From the NCBI GenBank assembly GCA_949316235.1, contig OX438744.1:2480001-2544000 (forward strand): DNA of 64,000 bases, in the 5' to 3' direction. Origin of the DNA: Oegoconia quadripuncta. Its lineage: Eukaryota; Arthropoda; Insecta; Lepidoptera; Autostichidae. Below, piece by piece: positions 54,131 through 63,854 of the stretch. Each line of letters starts with the position of its first letter. Positions within the stretch are counted from its first letter, which is position 1. The notes under the pieces are model-generated. The model saw only the letters and a list, made by a program, of their open reading frames with translations, did not search any database and was not told the DNA's origin. Both the position numbers and the translations under genes were made by a program.

Positions 54131-54480
54131 AAATATCCTTGGAAATACACACAGCGCCAGACTGGTGTCCAAGTAAATAAATAAATATCCTTGGAAATAC
54201 ACACAGCGCCAGACTGGTGTCCAAGTAAATAAATAAATATCCTTGGAAATACACACAGCGCCAGACTGGTGTCCAAGTAAATAAATAAATATCCTTGGAA
54301 ATACACACAGCGCCAGACTGGTGTCCAAGTAAATAAATAAATATCCTTGGAAATACACACAGCGCCAGACTGTTGTCCAAGTAAATAAATAAATATCCTT
54401 GGAAATACACACAGCGCCAGACTGGTGTCCAAGTAAATAAATAAATATCCTTCTAAATACACACAGCACCAGGCTGGTGG
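54131..54480. repeat. 52-bp tandem repeat, six full units and one partial
   Basis: Units start at 54131, 54183, 54235, 54287, 54339, 54391 and 54443 and are nearly identical; the last is diverged. Each unit contains AAATATCCTTGGAAATACAC, ACAGCGCCAGACTGGTGTCC and AAGTAAATAAAT. Because 52 is not a multiple of 3 and the unit has no stop on the minus strand, all three reverse frames are open across the array (longest 143 codons). These are artefacts of the repeat. The unit resembles the 3' tail of SINE B. Confidence 0.95.
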
Positions 54481-54524
54481 TTTTAATCATTGGTACACAA
54501 TCTACTTGCTTTTATTCCGTTCTA

Positions 54525-54650
54525 CTTTTTTCTCTACCCAAGGGTTGTCTGGTAGAAATCGCTTAATAGCGATAAGACCGCCTGGTTGTGCAATTATTGT
54601 TATTGTATTGTATTGTAGAATTTTTGTGCAATAAAGTGTACTTGATTGAT
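54525..54650 (+). mobile_element. LINE 3' UTR with AATAAAG end
   Basis: CCAAGGGTTGTCTGGTAGAA, TTAATAGCGATAAGACCGCC and TTTTTGTGCAATAAAGTGTAC then (TTGATTGA). Same type as 14885-15020. Confidence 0.68.
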
Positions 54651-55340
54651 TGTTATTTTACCCTATATCAGGGTAATTTTACCGCTTTGCATTCCTCATA
54701 CGGAGGGTAGAGGCGCGCATACACACTGTACGTGTTACGATATTTATTGATTATTTTTTTCTAATTTCAAATCTGATGGGGGATGAACAGGGGTGAGCAA
54801 TGCATGTATGTTATCCGATATACTCTTATGGATATTTCTATATCTTTTGATACAGAACCCTAATAGGAGGTTATAAATTTGTCACGCATAAATATTTCTA
54901 TGTTTGATGTACCCATCGAAATCCTTAAAGCAGAAACAGATAACAATGTAAGTGTGCCCTTAAATATCTAACCACTGGACCGATATAAACAAACCTTCGA
55001 AACTAAAGTGTCTTATCCCCTAAACCACTAAACAAAGACATGGGACAACCCAGTCCTATCGATAAATTCGCCGACCACCTGTGGCCTCATAATTTATTTC
55101 ACTATACACAGAAAACCGAGCGATACGTTATCTGACACACATTGTGCTTCGGACTACCATTCATCCAGTTTTCGATAGTGTTGGGAACATATCGTATCGA
55201 TAGCCTAGTCCGAATTTTTTTTTTCTTTTTTTGCAGGCATAATTAAAAATGGACACTACCATGGATACCAACTACTAAAATACAGGTTTACTTACTGTAC
55301 AGGATTGGAAAACTTGTCTTTTATTTTGTTGTTGCATTTT
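54651..55340. other. No recognisable gene
   Basis: Nothing supported. Confidence 0.5.
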
Positions 55341-55434
55341 AACCGCCTCCGTGGCTCAATGTAAACAACATTGGGCTTACGATTCGGAGGTCGCGGGTTA
55401 TCTTATCTAAATCTGCCGCCAAACAGCAATGTTG
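55341..55434 (+). mobile_element. SINE family C, internally deleted copy
   Basis: Head AACCGCCTCCGTGGCTCAATG and GGAGGTCGCGGGTT join directly to ATCTTATCTAAATCTGCCGCC. About 80 bp between the B box and the mid-body is missing, and the 3' half is absent. Confidence 0.83.
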
Positions 55435-55574
55435 CTCAAACGTGAAATTTTGATACCCATGGCTTGTTGTTGTTGTAGTTGTTGTTGCATACCATAATAG
55501 AGCTAGCGCGCTATGAAACAACAAGTATACTTGTAGCTGCAGGTGACTGTACTTCTGTGAGGAAAAAAAAAATT

Positions 55575-55679
55575 TTTATTTGTATTACATTTAACTTGCT
55601 AAATAAATTCTATTGTTACCACTTTTCTGAAACTGTATTTTCTTTTCTGTTGTGCAATAAAGTGTATTTGTATTGTATT
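55575..55679 (+). mobile_element. LINE/retroposon tail at the insertion site of the LTR-class element
   Basis: TTTTCTGTTGTGCAATAAAGTG then TATTTGTATTGTATT. The retrotransposon inserted inside this tail. The sequence resumes after 61347 as ATTGTATTGCAAAG. Confidence 0.7.
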
Positions 55680-56029
55680 TGACGGCGCCTCGCAGAGCGC
55701 CATCTAGTATCATCGCTGGATAACCAGATTAGAGTGATTTATTGCGTCACTCTAGCGGAACGTCGTGTCGCTGGTAGCGCGGGCGGCGGCGAGTGGAAGT
55801 GAACACTTTTTGAACGGGAGCCGTCAGCGCACCACGTCTTCGACGAATCGCTAAATTCTGGGTTAATCCTAATTAATTTTGAGCAGATCAGTTTTCTATT
55901 ATCGTTGTAGTAACATTAGCTAAGTGCAAAGTACATTATTTGATTAATTCCTTGTGTAAATTTTATTAAATCGATTCAAATTGTAATCGATAATGAATCA
56001 TCTTAATGAAGGCCCTCCTGCGCCTATAT
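55680..56029 (+). repeat. 5' LTR-like direct repeat
   Basis: 350 bp, starting TGACGGCGCCTCG and ending GCGCCTATAT. It contains the ATG of the long frame at 55993 and the next 11 codons. An in-frame TAA at 55984-55986 lies just upstream, so this is the first possible start. Confidence 0.9.
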
Positions 56030-59000
56030 CAGAAGTGGGATTACCCGCACAACAAAATGAGGAAAATAAACTATCAGATGAAGGCACTGCAACTAAATTA
56101 TTGAGCAACATGGAAACGTTATTGTCGAGAGTACTGGAGAGGTCCCAACCGCCAAATGTGAGTACCACTTCTTCTCAGCTTATACATTTTAACCCTGACG
56201 ACTCTGAAGCTGATATAGAAGGATGGTGTAATGTCACAGAAGTGATTGTACAAAGCAAGCGTCTCGATGGCGTCGATTTACTTTTGGCTCTTACTGGATC
56301 ACTCAAAGGTCGAGCAGCAACTTGCCTTACCAAGCTAAACCTTAACGGACTGACGTGGAATACAGTAAAGCAAACCTTGTTAGCAAAATTTTCAAAACCT
56401 AAACTTATCCAAGATTACTTCGACGAGATTTTAAGATTTCAAGTCGGCATTAAAGAGACGGCTTCCGAAGCTGCTGTCCGCTTGTGGCAATTGATCGAAC
56501 GCATACCGAAGACTGAGATGCTCGAAGAGGTTATAACTGGTTTTGTGGTTTCGGTGCTGTGCCAAAAGGATAGTTTGATACGAAGAGAATTGAATGCCCA
56601 TGTAATCACTACTAGAGCTCAGTTATTTAGAATTCTTGGTGGCATTTCCCTAAAGCGGCGACTAGACAATACTGAAGCGAATCAAGAGCCAGAGTCAAAG
56701 AGAGCTCGAACTACCGATATAAGATTTCCTGGGAATTGTCATTGGTGCGGCCTGTCTGGACACCGCCAAGCTTATTGTAGGAAGCGTCGAGGAGACCTTA
56801 GTTCTTCTAAGCTTCAAGAGGCCCCAATCGCAGCACGTGCCGCCGGTAGAACTCAGACTGTGACCTGTTACGCGTGTGGTAAGCCCGGTCACGTAGCAAC
56901 AGCGTGCCCGGGAAAGAAAAGCGACGATGGAGCTGTGGTCAAAGAGGTCAACCTTTGTAAATACCAGCCGTCGAGAACCACCTTGGAAACATCTTCCGGT
57001 GAGTCAGTCTCCTTTTTATTTGATAGTGGATCATCCTGCTCGCTTTTGAAAGAAAGTTTTCGTGATAAATTCCCTGGTACTGTGTGCAATAGTCTTGTCT
57101 ATCTTACCGGTATTGGAGGGGAAGATATAGAATGTATTTCCCAAATTCTTAGCACGGTAAAAATTGGAAAGCTTTCGGTACAATTGGTGTTTCATTTAAT
57201 TCCTGATAATGCTATTTCCGAATCTGCAATAATTGGTAGAGATATTTTAGATGAAGGAGTGTCTGTAACAATCGATAATGATAACCTTATATTTAGTATT
57301 AGAGAACGAACAGATTTTTGTGAATCAAAATTGTATGAACCCGATTTCACCCACGTCGATACTGATTTGCAAGGCGAAGATAGAGAGGCACTTATAAAAT
57401 TGTTGAATAAATATTCAGACTATTTCATAGAAGGTATACCGACAAGAAGAGTTAAAACAGGAGAGTTAGAAATTCATTTGACGGACCCCCATAAAACCGT
57501 ACAGAGATGCCCCTATAGATTAGCGCCAGTAGAAAAACAAGTCGTCCGAGAAAAAGTTAGACAACTTTTAGATGCTGGTGTTATACAGGAGAGTTCCTCA
57601 CCTTTTGCGAGCCCCATACTTCTTGTTAAAAAGAAAGATAACACAGATAGGATGTGTGTGGACTACCGCGAGCTAAACTCGAATACCCGTCCCGAACATT
57701 ATCCTCTACCTCGCATAGAGGAACAAATAGACCAACTTAGTGGTGCTAATTACTTTTCGTCCCTAGATATGGCTTCCGGATTTCATCAGATCCCGATTCA
57801 TCCTGATTCAATACAGAGAACTGCATTCGTAACACCCGAGGGACAATACGAATATCTCGCCATGCCCTTTGGTTTGCGTAATGCACCTTCTGTGTATCAG
57901 AGATGCATTACTAAGGCTCTGAGCCACCTTATTGATAAACCGTTGATTTATATTGATGACGTGCTGTCCTATTCTTCTGCCATATCTCAAGGTTTGCAAC
58001 GCCTAGATGAAGTCCTACAAGCTTTGACTGAAGCCGGATTTTCGTTTAACCTAAAAAAATGCAAATTTATGAAACAGAAAATTGATTACTTAGGCTACTC
58101 TCTTCAGTCAGGTGAAGTCCGGCCAAATTCTCGCAAAATTCAAGCGTTAGTAGATGCCCCACCACCCAAGACAGCCACACAGGTGCGACAATTTCTCGGT
58201 CTCGCGTCTTACTTTAGAAAATTCATTCCCAGTTTTACTCACATCGTAGGACCATTGTACCCATTGACAAAACTGAAAGGACCGATCAAATGGACAGACA
58301 AGCATGAAATCATTCGTAACAAAATAATAGGTATACTTACCTCAGAGCCGGTTCTTACCATATTCGATCCGGAACTGCCCGTCGAGCTTCACACTGACGC
58401 CAGTTCTGAGGGATATGGAGCAATCCTCATACAAAAGAAAAATGACTTGCCACACGTTGTAGAGTATTACAGCCGACGTACTTCCGAAGTAGAGTCTCGC
58501 TACCATTCGTACGAGCTGGAGACGTTAGCAGTTGTAAGGGCGGTAGAACATTTTCGACATTACCTGTATGGCCGGCATTTCACAGTATTGACAGACTGTA
58601 ATTCACTCAGAGCCTCAAAGTCCAAAACTGACCTCACGCCTCGCGTACATCGCTGGTGGGCCTTCTTACAAGCCTACGACTTTGACGTAATTTATCGTGA
58701 GGGCCGCGGAATGGAACACGCCGATTATTTATCGCGCAATCCTCTGCCACATAGTGACTCTGCTTCCACGTCTAAGATTCTCGCTAGTAAACCGAAAGTT
58801 GTTCAATTTGTCGAATTGCATCAGGGCTGGCTTTCGGTCGAGCAGAAACGTGATGGTGAAATTCAAGACCTTATTGCCAAATACAATAATAATGAATTCC
58901 CCGATACGGTCGCGCATACTTATGATGTTAGGGACAGCATTCTTTATAGAAAAGTTGGGCGTAATAAAATTATCTCTTGGCTGCCCGTCGTTCCCCGCTC

Positions 59001-60288
59001 TTTAATCTGGACTTTAATTAGTCATGTCCATAATGAAATACAGCACTTGGGAAGTGATAAAACTTTAGACAAACTCTATGAACAATATTGGTTTCCCCAG
59101 ATGGCAAAATGCGTCAGGAAATTTATTGATTCTTGCATTATTTGTAAAGCTTCAAAAGGTCCTTCGGGATCTCAACCCATTCAGCTTCATCCGATACCAA
59201 AAACATCGATGCCATGGCATACAATCCATATAGATTTTACGGGGAAACTTAGCGGGAAGAGCGATCGCAAGGAGTACTGTTCTGTGATAATCGACGCGTT
59301 TACTAAATACGTCTTATTGGAACATACGTCATCACTGGATTCAGCCAGTGCAGTGATAGCTTTGAAAAAGGCAGTCTGTCTGTTTGGAGCTCCGAAACGT
59401 ATTATTGCGGACCAAGGTCGATGTTATATTAGTAATGATTTTAAAAGTTTTTGCATCGAATATAAAATTGATCTCCACTTTATTGCGACAGGCTCTAGCA
59501 GGGCAAACGGTCAAGTGGAGCGTATCATGCGTACCTTAAAAAGTTTGCTTACAATAGTCGAGAATGATCCCAATAAAACTTGGCGTGATGAGTTGGGTAA
59601 CATTCAACTAGCATTGAACAGCACGAAATCTACTGTTACAAAGTATACACCAACGGAGTTAATGTTCGGAATTCGTGCGCAATCTTTGGGAATGTCGAAG
59701 GTCACCACAGTAGGACCAGCTGAGCAAGAAAGTCGGTTAGATGTAAACTCACTGCGAGATAATGCTTCGTGTAATATTCAGAAGGCAGCTTCCTCTAATG
59801 CAGAACGATTCAATCGCGGTCGCGCAACTATTAAACCATTTTCCGAAGGGGATTTCGTATTTATTAGGAGTAGTGAGCGGAATCAGACAAAACTAGATAG
59901 AAAATTTAGAGGTCCATTTGTTATAACTTCTGTGTTACCTAATGACCGGTACGAGCTTAAAAATATTAACGGATCACACAGAATTTACAAATATGCACAC
60001 GAGAACTTGCGCGCAGTACCCCAGGGACATGATGGCTTGCTAGAAATTACGAGTAGTCTAATGAATGAAGAGGAGGCCATGACGGCGCCGCTGGTAGATG
60101 TGGAGGGTATGAGATCTAGCGTTGACTGCTACGACAGACTGTCTTTGAACAACCAAGATACTTTGACCGCAGACTCTGACACTATTTCTGCTGGTTCTGA
60201 TACTCTTAGTGTATATTCTGATCCCGAAACATTAGAGGTGCAATGCGAAGTTGAAATTCACGCTGAGCAGGATTATCCCGATCCATAG
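55993..60288 (+). CDS. Gag-Pol polyprotein of Ty3/gypsy-type retrotransposon
   Basis: One uninterrupted frame of 1431 residues. A Gag-like region (about 60-230) precedes two CCHC zinc knuckles (C249-C262 and C292-C305), which bind nucleic acid. The aspartic protease motif is FDSG (D344). Reverse transcriptase spans about 500-690, with SLDMASGFHQI (D592) and YIDD (D655-D656). RNase H has TDASSEGYGA (D802), E841 and D868. Integrase has an HHCC zinc finger (H1013, H1018, C1048, C1051) and a DD35E core (D1081, D1140, E1176), followed by a GPF/Y module at 1306-1309. An acidic C-terminal tail (about 1355-1431) follows. Gag and Pol are fused without a frameshift. No stop or missing catalytic residue was seen, so it could be active. 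The domain order RT-RNaseH-IN places it in Ty3/gypsy; mag-like placement is a guess. The next in-frame ATG (codon 40, at 56110) is an alternative start that lies outside the repeat. Confidence 0.95.
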   Translation: MNHLNEGPPAPISEVGLPAQQNEENKLSDEGTATKLLSNMETLLSRVLERSQPPNVSTTSSQLIHFNPDDSEADIEGWCNVTEVIVQSKRLDGVDLLLALTGSLKGRAATCLTKLNLNGLTWNTVKQTLLAKFSKPKLIQDYFDEILRFQVGIKETASEAAVRLWQLIERIPKTEMLEEVITGFVVSVLCQKDSLIRRELNAHVITTRAQLFRILGGISLKRRLDNTEANQEPESKRARTTDIRFPGNCHWCGLSGHRQAYCRKRRGDLSSSKLQEAPIAARAAGRTQTVTCYACGKPGHVATACPGKKSDDGAVVKEVNLCKYQPSRTTLETSSGESVSFLFDSGSSCSLLKESFRDKFPGTVCNSLVYLTGIGGEDIECISQILSTVKIGKLSVQLVFHLIPDNAISESAIIGRDILDEGVSVTIDNDNLIFSIRERTDFCESKLYEPDFTHVDTDLQGEDREALIKLLNKYSDYFIEGIPTRRVKTGELEIHLTDPHKTVQRCPYRLAPVEKQVVREKVRQLLDAGVIQESSSPFASPILLVKKKDNTDRMCVDYRELNSNTRPEHYPLPRIEEQIDQLSGANYFSSLDMASGFHQIPIHPDSIQRTAFVTPEGQYEYLAMPFGLRNAPSVYQRCITKALSHLIDKPLIYIDDVLSYSSAISQGLQRLDEVLQALTEAGFSFNLKKCKFMKQKIDYLGYSLQSGEVRPNSRKIQALVDAPPPKTATQVRQFLGLASYFRKFIPSFTHIVGPLYPLTKLKGPIKWTDKHEIIRNKIIGILTSEPVLTIFDPELPVELHTDASSEGYGAILIQKKNDLPHVVEYYSRRTSEVESRYHSYELETLAVVRAVEHFRHYLYGRHFTVLTDCNSLRASKSKTDLTPRVHRWWAFLQAYDFDVIYREGRGMEHADYLSRNPLPHSDSASTSKILASKPKVVQFVELHQGWLSVEQKRDGEIQDLIAKYNNNEFPDTVAHTYDVRDSILYRKVGRNKIISWLPVVPRSLIWTLISHVHNEIQHLGSDKTLDKLYEQYWFPQMAKCVRKFIDSCIICKASKGPSGSQPIQLHPIPKTSMPWHTIHIDFTGKLSGKSDRKEYCSVIIDAFTKYVLLEHTSSLDSASAVIALKKAVCLFGAPKRIIADQGRCYISNDFKSFCIEYKIDLHFIATGSSRANGQVERIMRTLKSLLTIVENDPNKTWRDELGNIQLALNSTKSTVTKYTPTELMFGIRAQSLGMSKVTTVGPAEQESRLDVNSLRDNASCNIQKAASSNAERFNRGRATIKPFSEGDFVFIRSSERNQTKLDRKFRGPFVITSVLPNDRYELKNINGSHRIYKYAHENLRAVPQGHDGLLEITSSLMNEEEAMTAPLVDVEGMRSSVDCYDRLSLNNQDTLTADSDTISAGSDTLSVYSDPETLEVQCEVEIHAEQDYPDP

Positions 60289-60470
60289 GTAGGTATGTGT
60301 TAAAGTCTGATGTATTGTGTTCAACTGGTTGTAAGGCTGTGTGCATTGGTTATCAATGGCTATCCATGGTCTTTGTGTTTATAATAAGCAAGAATGACAG
60401 ACATATTGTGGCAGGCGAATGTGATAGATTAACGGCAAAAAAAATGTATGTACTTGTTTCACGATGATAT
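60289..60470 (+). other. Non-coding 3' region of the retrotransposon
   Basis: Short spacer between the Gag-Pol stop and the tandem array; no env-like frame seen. Confidence 0.6.
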
Positions 60471-60850
60471 GCTGGTCGAAAGGACAGTGTCATCCCGTCC
60501 ACACCGATGTAATGACTGATCGAAGGGACACACTCGTCCGGTCCAGGCATTCGGCTAATCGAGAGAACACACGTTCTTCTAATAAGAGAGGTGTCGTCCG
60601 GTCCATGCATTTTGCTGGTCGAAGGGACACACGCTCTCCTAATGTTGTTTGATAGAAAGGTGTCGTCCGGGCCATGCATTTTGCTGGTCGAAGGGACACA
60701 CGCTTTCGAAGTGTTATTCGAGAGAAAGGTGTCGTCCGGTCCATGCACTGAGCTGGTCGAAGGGACACACGCTTTCGTAGTATGATTTGAGAGAAAGGTG
60801 TCGTCCGGTCCATGCACTGAGCTGGTCGCAGGGACACACGCTTTCGCAGC
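60471..60850. repeat. 69-bp tandem array within the retrotransposon 3' region
   Basis: GTGTCGTCCGG recurs at 60591, 60660, 60729 and 60798, each 69 bp apart, with GGTCGAAGGGACACACGCTTTCG between. Shorter, degenerate units precede them from about 60471. 69 is 23 codons, so frames stay open on both strands (for example plus 60591-60785, minus 60353-60817 and 60490-60837) with 23-residue repeats. I consider these by-products of the array, not genes. Confidence 0.93.
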
Positions 60851-60997
60851 GATGCAACACTGTTAACAAGGTTCCTGACGTTCTTCGTTCCTAAAGATCG
60901 CGATCGTTAGGATGGACGAGCGGATCGCTGGGTGATTAAATATCTTTGTTACAGGACGGGAGACACGCCCGTGGACGGTCGATTGTCAGTCCGGCCG

Positions 60998-61347
60998 TGA
61001 CGGCGCCTCGCAGAGCGCCATCTAGTATCATCGCTGGATAACCAGATTAGAGTGATTTATTGCGTCACTCTAGCGGAACGTCGTGTCGCTGGTAGCGCGG
61101 GCGGCGGCGAGTGGAAGTGAACACTTTTTGAACGGGAGCCGTCAGCGCACCACGTCTTCGACGAATCGCTAAATTCTGGGTTAATCCTAATTAATTTTGA
61201 GCAGATCAGTTTTCTATTATCGTTGTAGTAACATTAGCTAAGTGCAAAGTACATTATTTGATTAATTCCTTGTGTAAATTTTATTAAATCGATTCAAATT
61301 GTAATCGATAATGAATCATCTTAATGAAGGCCCTCCTGCGCCTATAT
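60998..61347 (+). repeat. 3' LTR-like direct repeat
   Basis: Same length as, and apparently identical to, 55680-56029. It carries a duplicate of the start codon at 61311 and 12 Gag codons that run into flanking DNA and stop at 61362-61364. Confidence 0.9.
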
Positions 61348-61991
61348 ATTGTATTGCAAAGTAATCTGTCGATTGTGTTTGTAAATTTGTTATGCAAATA
61401 TTATCGATAACTCTTGGCCTATGGAACAGCTCTAAATTATTACCTCGTGCATCTGCAAAGTTAAACTGAAGAGAAATTGCTACATTTTCTTATCTCGCAT
61501 TTTGTTATTCTCGACTGGTTTTAAAGCTAACAGGATGAGGAGTTAAAGAAACTTGCTATTTTTCAAGCTGCTTAGAGCAGTATAGGATTAAAAGTTGCTG
61601 ACAGCAGTAGCTTAGGTCCTAATTGTAAGATAATCACGCATTCTGAGTAAGTGAGTAGATAGGTAAATGTAAAGTAAGGTTATTTAAGAGTAAATAGGAA
61701 ATGTTTTATTGTTTATTTAATTTAAGTGCAAGTACAGGTCTCATTATTTTTGTTTTAGCAATCGTGTTGCCTAAGACACAAGTAAACATTTACTTAGTTT
61801 AGGTAACATAATATAGTATCATTTGGACTATGTTACTATAGAATAAGTCATGTATTTAGGTTAATTTTTATACTGTAATAAATTTTATCTTATCTTATCT
61901 TATCTACTACTTTCACGTTTAATTCAGTGGGAAACTCAGTAGCAACACAATTGATTATTTATTACTTAAAGTGAGATTGGTAATATTTTCT
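61348..61991. other. No recognisable gene
   Basis: A retroposon-type end with TGTAATAAATTTTATC and (TTATC)n lies at 61876-61905; nothing else supported. Confidence 0.5.
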
Positions 61992-62341
61992 TTTAAACAC
62001 AGCGCCATCTAGTTCTGCACAAAGCGACTAGGCTTGTGTTATGGATACCAGATAATTGATATACTATACAAATACATACTTTTTTGTAAATAAAAACATC
62101 CATAACTCGGGAACTGAATGTCTGTATTCATCATACAAACATATGGAACTCCCTTCCGGCGTCAGTCTTTCCTCAATCCTACAACCTTGGGATCTTCAAG
62201 AGCAGGGTGCTTCATCTTCGGCCACATCATCACACAGTTAATCATTAAAAAAAAAAAAAAAATATGGCCCGAGCGGGACTCAAACCAACGACCTTTTGGT
62301 ATAGCAGCAGATTTTCTAACCACTACACCTAACAGGTCGTC
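61992..62341 (-). mobile_element. SINE family B copy with nested LINE tail
   Basis: CACAGCGCCATCTAGTTCTGC, GGATACCAGATAATTGATATAC, ACATCCATAACTCGGGAAC and, after the insert, GGGACTCAAACC (B box) and CCACTACACCTAACAGGTCGTC (head). Confidence 0.87.
62147..62262 (+). pseudogene. LINE 3' end nested in SINE B
   Basis: The plus strand begins inside WNSLPASV codons (AACTCCCTTCCGGCGTC), continues LQPWDLQEQ in one frame (NLGIFKSR in the ancestral frame) and ends with A16. ATATGG flanks both sides as a target duplication. Same lineage as 15366-15605. Confidence 0.78.
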
Positions 62342-62724
62342 ACTGATAGGTACTCTAGCCATTTGCAAAAAATCACGGCCTTTAAAATTATAGGAAGTTA
62401 GAAGTGTATGTTGAAGAACTGGATTATTCAGTATGGAGTTATATGTCAGTGCGCACATTTGACGAACCGATCGAACTATCGACAACTTTTTTTGTAAATA
62501 TTATGTTATTTCATAAATTAAAACGTTCATTGTTTCGGGTACACAAATGTCCGTATTATTTTTATTTTTAGGGGCAATATACAGTTTTAGAGAGAGTATA
62601 TCTTACGCAAGATAATAACTAGTATACATTGCAAAACCAGCAGCATAATCAACAAATTACTAACAACACAGTACAATACTAATGGAATAATCATCAGCCA
62701 TGGCCATCAATAATCATAATCAGG
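62342..62724. other. No gene; weak SINE B trace
   Basis: CGGGTACACAAATGTCCGTATT at 62538-62559 recalls the B body in minus orientation. Otherwise unassigned. Confidence 0.4.
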
Positions 62725-62962
62725 CCATGTTTTTAAATTTAATTTAATTATTTTTGTGCATTTATCCGGACTGCTCTTAAACGGTGAAGGAAAACATCGC
62801 GAATAAACCTGTATGCCTGAGAAATGAAAATTCTAAGGCATGTGAAGTCCCCAACCAGCATTGGGCCAGCGTGGTGGACTATGGCCTGTACTCACTCATA
62901 TACCCGGGATCAGGGATATATCCCTGCAGTGGAATGTTTACGGGCTGATGATGATGAATAAT
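62725..62962 (+). mobile_element. SINE family D copy, headless
   Basis: GCCATGTTTTTAAATTTAAT, ATTTATCCGGACTGCTCTTAA, AAGGCATGTGAAGTCCCC, GCATTGGGCCAGCGTGGTGG and CCCTGCAGTGGAATGTTTACG then (GATGAT). Confidence 0.85.
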
Positions 62963-63854
62963 GTGTATTGGCGTCGGTCGATAGAGACAAATGTATGAGT
63001 GGATTCTGATAAGATAAGATATGTACACCTGGGGAGGGGGGAGGACTAAGTTTCTTGCATACAGTACGCACATGGGGTAAAAACTACCATTGCTTCTTAA
63101 TGTATATAGTCTGAGAGAAGAAACGACGCAAGAAACTCTCCAACACACGATATTGAATTTGGAAACGATGGATTTTTAATGTTTTAAATACCTAAATAGT
63201 TATCTCCTACTCCTAGCGACACTACCGACAAAAGGGCGTAAATCAAGTAGTGACAAATTAATTTGATAACCGCCCTCTCCCAGTGCGTGTACAATGGAGA
63301 AACCTCCAAAAAGAAAAATGGACGAGATTGCTTGACGACGCCGGAGCGAAAGGGCACCACTTTTTAAACTCAGTAATCTAATTGCCCCCGGCATCTAAGG
63401 AACTTCTAAGATTCCCAAATGAAATTACTACTTTGTCATGCAATTCTTTTAAATTCACTAACTCCATTATGAATTTAATAAAAGAGGGGGGGGGGGGGGG
63501 GGGAATTTAAAATATAACTCTGTTAATGCTCGCGGCTTTGTGAAAAGTTTTCCGTTGAGTTTATAATTTATGACAGGCCTTTGATTATGGAAAACTAAAC
63601 TTATTGAGTTGTTGGAGTGCGGACTATTGAATTTAAATTGTTTACGAATTGTCTGCGAACTCGATTTGAATTTATTAGGGTTCGATTATGCATGGGTCGA
63701 ACTTGTATGTGGTAAATTTTTTAGGTTGCACGATTTAGCTACTAGAATCGACCAATTAAATTGTCGACAACGGATCGTACACGATTTCGAAATAATATAA
63801 GTCGAATGACATTACAAATTCGAAAGGTCTTTTCTTCGATTAATCGATATGTGA
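62963..63854. other. No recognisable gene; poly(G)18
   Basis: A pure run of 18 G lies at 63486-63503. Other sequence is unassigned. Confidence 0.5.

Larger units (their letters stand above)
55680..61347 (+). mobile_element. Ty3/gypsy-type LTR-class retrotransposon, apparently intact
   Basis: Two 350-bp direct repeats (55680-56029 and 60998-61347) look identical base for base. They enclose one 1431-codon Gag-Pol frame and a 3' non-coding region with a tandem array. ATTGTATT flanks both ends as an 8-bp target duplication, longer than the 4-6 bp usual for Ty3/gypsy, perhaps because the target is itself repetitive. The outer edge begins TG, but the right edge ends TATAT and not CA. No primer-binding site follows the 5' repeat directly, and no clean polypurine tract precedes the 3' repeat. 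Identical repeats imply very recent insertion. Confidence 0.9.

Noticed and set aside
54131..54480. CRISPR-like array
   Set aside because: The 52-bp units are contiguous with no unique spacers, and the context is a eukaryotic repeat-rich genome.
55993..60288. Domesticated host gene derived from gypsy
   Set aside because: The frame is flanked by identical direct repeats and a target duplication, which indicates a recent autonomous element and not an exapted gene.
60471..60850. Repeat-containing antisense gene (154 and 115 codons) or env remnant
   Set aside because: Frames are open on both strands because the 69-bp unit is a multiple of three. No signal peptide, membrane segment or conserved motif is visible.
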